DNA from: Ophiothrix spiculata
Taxonomy: Eukaryota > Echinodermata > Ophiuroidea > Amphilepidida > Ophiotrichidae
Strand: one strand, 5' to 3'
Length of the DNA: 24,127 bases
NCBI GenBank assembly: GCA_000969725.1
Contig: JXSR01S065979.1
Shown here: positions 10,801 through 19,800 of the stretch, in pieces
Numbering within the stretch: position 1 is the stretch's first letter
Layout of the letters: the number at the start of each line of letters is the position of its first letter
Made by a program: the position numbers and the translations under genes
The notes under the pieces: generated by a model
What the model saw: only the letters and a program-made list of their open reading frames with translations
Databases searched by the model: none
Told to the model about the DNA's origin: nothing

Positions 10801-13800
10801 TTACGAAAGATAGATTTCACTACTTTACCTCAAACCATGTAGTATTTGTAAAATATAACACATGACATTTGATTTTCAGCAGTCAGCTAGTAGTACAGTG
10901 CACACTTAACATCTATACCTATTTGTTGTTTATTGTAGAATATTACTGTACTACTAATATTGCTGATATAATTGCTAATACAGGATAGCTTTACCAGTTT
11001 ATAGTATATGCTTGTTTGGTTGAGGGTCTGCTATCCTTTAAAAATAATTTCAAACTAAATATCAATTGTAGTCTATAGATATTGTGAAGCTAAGACAATG
11101 CTTTCCTATGCTTTAACTTGGTTAGTGACTTAGCAGTCTGTTTAAAGTGTGTGTGATTTGATTTGTTTTGAGACATCTGATAACATATGAAAGGTCAAAT
11201 TTTTCTCATAACCCCTGTAATTTCTTTTTAAAGATATATGGTCAAAATAGTTACATATTATTGGAAAATGTTTACTACAATAAATATCAAGTATTTTTTT
11301 ATGGGTCATATATTCAGAGACAGCTCTTCTCCTATTAATATCAACTTTGTTTAAGATCTGTAGACTGAATTTAGAGCAGTACTGAGAATCAGTTTTGCCA
11401 AAAGGTTTATGGCCCATACTGCGGCAAATGATAACCTATACCCATGACAGTTGGCTTCAGAGTAACCCAGTTTTCACCAGGCCAAAATGTTGCCAACTGT
11501 CTAATATTTGGTACTTTGAAGAAAGAATCAAACCCAGTGTGGATGTGAAAGTAAGAACAGTATCCACTTACGGAAGTTTGGGACAATCAATATTCATCAA
11601 TCATCTTGATATCCCAGTGATGTCTTAGGGAAGCAATTACCAATTAGTTGATGGTTAAGCTTTCTTAATTGTACAAAGGGTTCAAAATCTTCCAGAATGG
11701 ACAGGATGTTATTAAATTGAAAGAAAAAAAACTGCTGCAGGCAGACGGTGTCAAAAGAAGTAGAATTTCAGGTTATTGGCAATTACATAACAAATTATTA
11801 TAAGCAAGTGAAACTCTTTCACGTCGGCAAGCCGCTCACAGAACTTTAGAAAGTGTGCATGATTTGACGGAATTAAATTCTGGTGTAAATTATAAAAATA
11901 TCTGTAAAAAATAAATGGAAAGCAAAGAAAATCGGAACTCAACCTGATACAATGAGGTATCTAGCGCTTTCATCAAATCTGAACATTAAGAGTCAGAATA
12001 ATCAATTTACCAGCTTGTCACTGAATTTGTCTGACTTTGCAACCTCAGTGTGAACCCAGCTTTATTGCTATCTTTCATTTACAGCACCACCGATTTCAAC
12101 TCCACGTACCCTGCACCAAGGTATAGGATGCTCTGCCGCATGCTCTACTCAATTTCTTATCTTTTTTCCAGCATGTGAATTGTGTAATTAGAATACTTTC
12201 TTGTATTATTATTATTATTTTTTTTTTTTGGGGGGGGGTCATTTTTGATAATCCTGATTTTTAACACAGAAAAAAATGTGTCCCTCTTCAGTGCTTAGAA
12301 GGTCATGCTTATCCTCTGATTGCCAAAATAAAATTTACACCCTCTTTAATCAAGTTTGAAATGAAAAAGTTGTAGGTCCTGAGTCCATCTGGCATGAATA
12401 GCTCCCTAATGTAAAATGAAGCAGGTCCTTTAACACATGTTTGTTATTGTTTTGGAACATGCAACGCTGAAGCCCTACACATCCTGCAAATACCTGAATA
12501 TACCCTCATTTTCAGTCCCATATTTGTTCATTCCATTACCAAGGACAGTGCAGTAGGAGTCAAAATTGTTTTATTGCAAAATTTATTGATGATATTTTTC
12601 GAACGTTTATGTTTTTAAGTAAGCTTATGGAAGATATATGACATAAGCCCAATTTCGATATTTGTTGACGGGAGCCTGTAAATGTTTAACTCAAAATTTG
12701 AACAACTTGAAAACACGTGCTCCACCCAACGTATTCATGTGAACAAGTCTCCACTGTATATTTCTTTTGGCCTCCGTGCCCTTAATTTAAAACTCATGAT
12801 GGCCTTGGTGCCCTCATCAAGTGGTCTTAGTGCCCATGAAAATTTGTTGTTCTCAAGGCCCCTAAAATTCAAAATTGAGGCTTGACAAGTAGTAGGTGTA
12901 AAACATAGATGCTGCCGGACGCTGAATGTATCACTACATGTACATACTGAATGGTGCTCGCTATGCATCTTGCAGATCTTGATTATCGCACTTGTTTTTT
13001 TGTTTGTTTTTTTACAATATTTACCTTAGCTTTTTAAGTCAAAGATCGCATGTTGAAAAGTTTTTATAGCTTTCTTTGCGACAACTGTATAAAAATGACA
13101 TTGCACAAATAATGCTATGATGAATTTGTTGTACACATAACCAAACTGCATTGAATTTTTAAAATAACCCTGTGTTTATACTTATTCGGTGTAAATTTTC
13201 TTAGGTAGAAGTTGTATTTGCACAAGTATGTTTTTAGTAGTTATTTTTTGTATGAGAGATCTTTTTAACATGTTGATCTGCACTATGAGTGGCTAAAAAC
13301 CATAGAGTTTGTAAATCAACAGATATCTGTGTAATACACAAATCCAGGTTACTGTGTTTGACCTTCTATTAAGATAACCACAATTATCACTTCCGAGATA
13401 TTTAAATGAGACAAGTAATGCATGAACAACATACTTGACAGCATTCTTTAAGAAATGTATCCAATTCACTGGCGATAAGTACCCCTGATCTTGGGACGCC
13501 ACATTTCGTTGTTGGGGCCACCAAAGTAATTGTTTTGTCGAACTGATCTATAAACTTTGAGATTGTATCAAGTGAGATGCCGTGAGACAAATCCCAGATC
13601 TTAAATTTTAAAAACTCAATGACCTATGTTTGAAGCATGAGCTCGGATGCAAAAGTGTTTGTATTTAGTTATAATGCATGTTAGTCATTTCTGATTTTCA
13701 TAAAGAATGATGAGATGTAAAACCCAGATTTCATAACTTAAAAAAATGTTATTATTTTTGAATCTTATTTCTTGACTATTCAATGATTTGCAAAAGGTAA

Positions 13801-16800
13801 TTTGCAACATGAATAAAATAGGGGTAGTAAGCCCTTTAGCTGCAAAGATCTTCATTTTGTTTGTACATGCACGGTTCACATCCTAATTTATAACTAAAGT
13901 CATCATCATCATTCCTGTCACTATTGAAACAAAAGCAGGATGCAGGGACAACCAGCATATGAAGGACACACACCACTAAATAAACACTGTTGGCGGGTAC
14001 AAAGCAATGCGGTGGCATGTGTTGTATTGCACTCAATAAAGTAAAAGCTTCAAAAATGGCGGGAACTAATATTTTGGATGAAATTTCGTTTTAATCATGT
14101 TCTGTGGTACCAATGTAGACAGACTGGTTAAAGATTACCATAATTTTGCTATTTTTGTGAAATTTGAGATCTGATTATTAGCGTTTAGGGAAATTTTGTC
14201 GCGAGTTTGAGAAAATTAAATTTTGAGCATGTCCTATGTTCGAGGCGACCTAGCCAAAAATTAACACGGATGCCATATATTTTTTCACCTTGTGAGCTCA
14301 TCTAGATCATAATCTCAAAAGAAATGCAATAGTTGAAGCAACCAGTCGCTTTATAGCCAAGATATCTGGCATGATCTGGAAGCTGTTTTGCATAGGAATG
14401 AATAGGCTATCTATTTTGTGGTGTGAGTCCTGAAGGTTTTTCACATTTACATGCAATAGGCCCTGCACCCTGTATTTAAGATTTCATTTGGCAGTGATGT
14501 CATTTATCACTTTGTGTATATTTTGATTTTAGCTTTTGCAGAATGTGATGATCCTACATCTGAGCCAAACATCTTGGAAGAAGAATGGGTGATGGAATTA
14601 CCAGAGGATTTAGATATGCTGATTGCTCAAAGGAATTTTGAGGATGCTGTTGATCTAGTGTTGAAAGGTATGAGATGAGTTGGATGGTAAACCTCATCAA
14701 TATTGATATAAAATTGGATGGATTGAGCATGATACAAAAAGATATTGGTCGAGCTATGAGTTTTACGAAATATCGTGCGAGACGCGCAGCGTCAAGCTCG
14801 ATATTTCTAAAACTCATAGCGAGATTTTAAACCATTATTATGTTCTGAGCTGTCCGATTGGAAATCGGACAGGGATATGGGTCAGGATACAAAATATCAG
14901 ATTTTGAACATAATAATGATAAAATTGGATGGATTTTTTTCGCATGATACTCAAAAAATTGAAACTCTTAGTCTTGGTATTCAAGGTATGCATGGCAGAT
15001 TGTTAATTGTCCATTTTGTTTTGATGTTGCAACTTTCTTTCTCAATTTCAGCCAACGAAACCTTGTCATCAGTAGCACAAAGTCCAGGTTTGAAAGAAAT
15101 GAGGTGAGTTAAGTTTTTACAAAATCTATTGAGAAACATTCATACACAGAAGGCAAGAATTCAGAGTGGACGGTCAATAAGATAAGCACTTTTAAAATTG
15201 AAATCGCATTTGAGGAATTTAGTAGGATCCTTTTTTCAGGATTTTTGAGTCCCATTTTCAAGTCCATTTTAATTTGCTGTAATTGCAACTGTGAAATTGC
15301 AATTTTGGAAAGAATGAAATTTATGTTATTGTCCAAGATTCTTCTAATGACTGTTTCTTTTATTTGCATACATAACACATGGGGTCATAACTCCTTCATC
15401 TTGTGTGCCAACAGTGATTGGCCCAGCTAGAAATCTAACCTTGATTATAATTTTATATTTAGGGTTCATACCATATATTTACAGGGGAGATACCAGGCTT
15501 TGTATACCAGCTCGTGTAATGGCGTCGTCAGCCATGGAGCTCAAATTAAGGGTTTTCGGGTCCACTCATTTGCCGCCAAAATCAACTCTGAGTACCGAGA
15601 CTTGCTTACGCGTAGATACAACCTGCCAAATAATTCTTTACGCAAATTATACGCCAACCTGCACGCAAAGCATATGTGTGCTTGTTTTAATATTTGCGCA
15701 TTATGACATGCATCATCGGCAAGCAATTGGTAAAAACCCGAATACCCCCAATTTTGTCTCCATGCTAGAATAAAAATGGCGGCGTGCCTTGTATCTCCCC
15801 TGTAAATCATACACACAACGGATGCAGTGGTTTACTTGACAATAAAATGGTTGATATATGTTGTTGGAATTTTTTTGTGCATAGAAAGTCGTATATGTAC
15901 TAAATGTCATCAAGACAGTTCATTTCATGAATGAAGAAATGTAATAAAACATTATTCTATTATTATTAAGATCTTGTTGCTGCATTGTTTAATTTGCTTT
16001 CAGATCTCGAGTTGATCATCGAGTCAAACAACTCACTGATGTCCTGACCCGAGAGCTACAAGTATCACCAGACAGATCGCTACGAGGAGGACCTCAGGTC
16101 ACAAGGAGGGCAGTTACACAACTCATAAGATTAGGCAGAGCTACACAGGTAAGCCATGACACTGATAATTAATAACTCCCCCTGTGATTTAAATCCTCAC
16201 ATGAAAGGATAAGTTAATGAAAAATATTCTGTTCACACATACCACACATCCACATACTGAGGTTGTGATTGGTCTAATACGCAATCCGTGTTCTGAGTGG
16301 CCGATTGCGACCATATGTTTTATTACATAATCACTTTCAGCCAATCAACATGCACTATACTCAGCGATTGAAATATGATAGATCGTAATTAACTGATCAG
16401 TAAATCCAAATTTCTGCTGGCGACATCGGGTGATTTGCAAGGTGAAAAGGATGTTTCCTGACGGATTTTTGACTTTTTGTACATCAAAAGGGTATGTGTG
16501 AACGGAGTTCATTTATATGTTCCCGTTTGTAATCGCTTGATTTGGCCCTCTGGTGGGTGGCGAGAATCACAAACACCACCCGCTCTCGGCCCAAATCACT
16601 GACACATATAAATGAACTCCCTAATTTATATTTATAGGCAAATGTGTGATTTTCTATAAAATGACAAAGATGACAGAGACAATTTATTATGATATTATGG
16701 CCAAAGGTGTCAAAATAATGGTATGTACATGGTTTGAAAATGTACAATAGACAAATATATAGATATAAAGATTCTCTAACAAGGATAAAAACACAAGACA

Positions 16801-19800
16801 ACCATCATCACAACAGTGGGGATATGCTGTATTGCCTTTTATTAATAGTTCTCCCCTAAACACCCTCTATAATTTGTTAAACATAGTGTTAAAAATGTTA
16901 GATTTTAGGGGAGTTTTCTCTTGTTAATAACATTAGCATGATAATGTGGATCCAAATGCTAGAGCTGAAAGCCAAATGGATAAGTCACATACTTTGATGT
17001 TTCTGTGAATGTATTTCATCAATTTCACCAAAAATGTTGAGGTTACCGAACATCTTTGTACAGTTTTAATGCTGAAAATTTTCTTAATGTGCCCTCCCTT
17101 AGTTCTTTGGAAAAATGAGAATCCCCCCCTCCACCTGCCTGGCATACATTTTTAGATGATGTTCCATATTTGTGACCGTCCAGCTCAAAACAGCAGTAAA
17201 TGCCAGCTCTTGTCGGTTTCACTTTTTTAAATATTTGCAAAGACCGTGCTTTAAGGATTAAAATGACACCTTAATGAACTTCACACGATTTCCAGAAGTC
17301 AAGTTATGGTCCGTCAAAGGTTGTCAGGGAGTAAAACGTATAACTGAGATAAACGCGTTCAAAGATCAGTAAGCCCTATATTTTCTGTTGATCGTCTTAA
17401 GAATATGCAGATTTATTTCACATTTCCTATCATATTTTTGAAGTGAAACTTTGCTTGTATTTTGTAGTAAGCACTATGATTATAAATCTGTCAAAAAATC
17501 AATTTCGGCAAATTACGACCTTGACATGTATTTTCACCTGTAGCACAAAATGAAGTTTCTGGCATTTACTGCTCATACGGGCTGGAAGGTCACATTTAGG
17601 CCTGAAAAAATAATTGTTTGATTGGCGTAACATAGAAAAAAATAGGGTAGGTATAGGTTGGATTTTTTTTTTTTCTATATTAAAGTCTATGTTTCACATA
17701 CAGGACCCAAAATATACGACACATATACAAAAACATCTTCACTTTTTCTGTAACACATCTTTTATTTGTCATTTTGAATGTCCTGCAAGCCATGTCTTTG
17801 GCCCCCATGAATCGATTCCCATCAAATTTGGGATTTGGAGGTTTTTACCATACTCAAAAAAATAAAAATATTTAGGGTCGGCAGTAAAAATAGGGTCCGT
17901 TGGGTTACGCCAATCAAACAATTTTTTTTCTAGGCCTTATTGCCTTCTTATTTTTACACCTTTGGGTGGTGATACTGTAGTGAATAATTTTTTCTTATCC
18001 TTTTGATATCAATGCTTAACAACTGTTGTTTTGAATTTGCCTTCCTTTTCCTTTTTCAGGCGTGTGATCTTTTCCTAAAAAATCGCAGTGCAGCAATAAA
18101 ACAGTCTCTGCGTCAGCTACGAATTGAAGGTGCTACTAGTATATACATAACTAAACTGTGCAGTGTGTTCTTTAACCATATCATTGAGACTGGTAAAGAG
18201 TTTCGAACAACATTTGCTGATAATCAAGGTTGTTTTTCAGGTAGGTTTTTAACAATTGCATGCATAAGCTTGTGTGTACACTCAACCACTTTCACAACCA
18301 TTTTTTTCTTCTTTGAAATTTCAATCAAAGACTATAGTTATACAGTAGCAAAATTATCTAAGTTAACCAGTTGTCCTGATTAAGCAAAATACAGAAAAGG
18401 CCTTAAGTGAGATGTTTCAGGAATTAAAAACACTATAATCAGAGATGCCACTCCGGAAAAATCCGTATTTTTGAAAAATCTTAGAAAAGTTCCGGATTTA
18501 AAATTTAACAACCTTTTTTTTTTTTTAAACACTTTAGAGGAGTGATCCTCACGGGTATACCCAACAGTGATAAACACTCTACAAGTTTTTCATGTATGAA
18601 ATATGTTTAATGTGAAATTACATGAAAATGTTAAATTCATGCATTTTCTGTTCTAATTTGTTGTTTGTTTTTTCTTGTAAATGCCTAATCTAGAAGGGCA
18701 TCTTGAGGGTTTTTAAGCGGGCCCCTGGACTCCCCGCCGTGGGGGCTCGCTACGCTCGCAAAGTTCAGGTTTTTTTGGTACAACCCTGTGGCATCTCTGT
18801 ATAATATGCATATAATATATGGAGATAAAGAGACATATTAATAATTAATGAGGTAATGTCCATGGGATTTTTACGTGTGGGTTGGGTATAGCGTAGGTAT
18901 TTCAACATTGTTGCAGTCATGATAGGTCATATATCTCATAGGGGTGTGAGAGTTCCTCTTTTCAGCTGATTTCCTCGTTTTTGAAAATTTTCTTGTGTTG
19001 AAATTTCAGCTTTTTTATTCATTTTCAGCCCCTATTTGACTTTTTTCCTGACTTTACGACGCTTTTCCTCATTTTTGTCAACTGGCCTCTCACGTGAATT
19101 TATTCACTTTGAATGAATAAAGTACCTAAACAAACAGGATTTTATGATTAATGTAGGACTTTTAGTGTCAAAATGGTCGATTTTGTATAACATTCTCTCC
19201 CTGGAAATAATTTCCGGCCAAATTCATGTTTGGTAACAGTTCAAAATGAGCTGCCAAAAAGTGGATCCCAGTGAAAGAATTTAAAGGGACCTCTTGAATG
19301 CAGAGCTTTTCAACAGTATTTGGGATTATGATAGTAGTTTTCTTGTCCCGTATTTGTAATTCACAAATATATTTGCTATCAAAATTGTAGTGACATTTTT
19401 GGCAAATTAATACATTTTGCCAAAAATTATTCCATTTCCATTAATCAGAAGGAATGTCCTCATTAATGGGTCAATTTTACACATAAAGAAATGGTTCTCT
19501 GACAGAAAATATCATTTCACCAAAAATGTTTTTTAAAGGATCAGCGTCGACTATAAATAGATATTAGGATATCTATCAATTTGTTTGTCAACATTTGTAA
19601 ATGCATGGCCCTTTTGGAAATCAGTATAATGGCCATTGAGTAGAACCATTGAATCATTGTGAAACAAAACATTTTAATTTGAAATAACAATTATTTTTTG
19701 TCTTGCATTAAAGCCATTTTGCTATTCTTCTTGTAACAGCTTTTGTAGTATGGGCTAAAGGTGAACTCAATGGATTTGTCCACAACTTCTCCCGTCAAGC

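Larger units (their letters stand above)
16149..17595 (+). other. Intron with two foldbacks
   Basis: Foldbacks at 16504-16620 and 16840-16930 are listed separately. Elsewhere (16149-16500 and 16931-17595) I see only AT-rich intron sequence without exon signals of this gene. Confidence 0.5.

Noticed and set aside
12682-12968. Overlapping open frames on both strands around 12.7-12.9 kb
   Set aside because: The translations show no family similarity and the region lies deep in an intron. It may be an old repeat, but I could not find a second copy or termini.
13960-13985. ACACACCACTAAAT shared with the 7605 tandem repeat
   Set aside because: The shared word is only about 15 bases and the flanks do not match.
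15405-15913. Several overlapping open frames of 60-120 codons
   Set aside because: They fall within and beside the family B inverted-repeat element, and none resembles a transposase.
18940-19095. Weak inverted ends GTGAGAGTTCC / GGCCTCTCAC
   Set aside because: Only about ten imperfect bases pair and no target duplication is visible; chance cannot be excluded.
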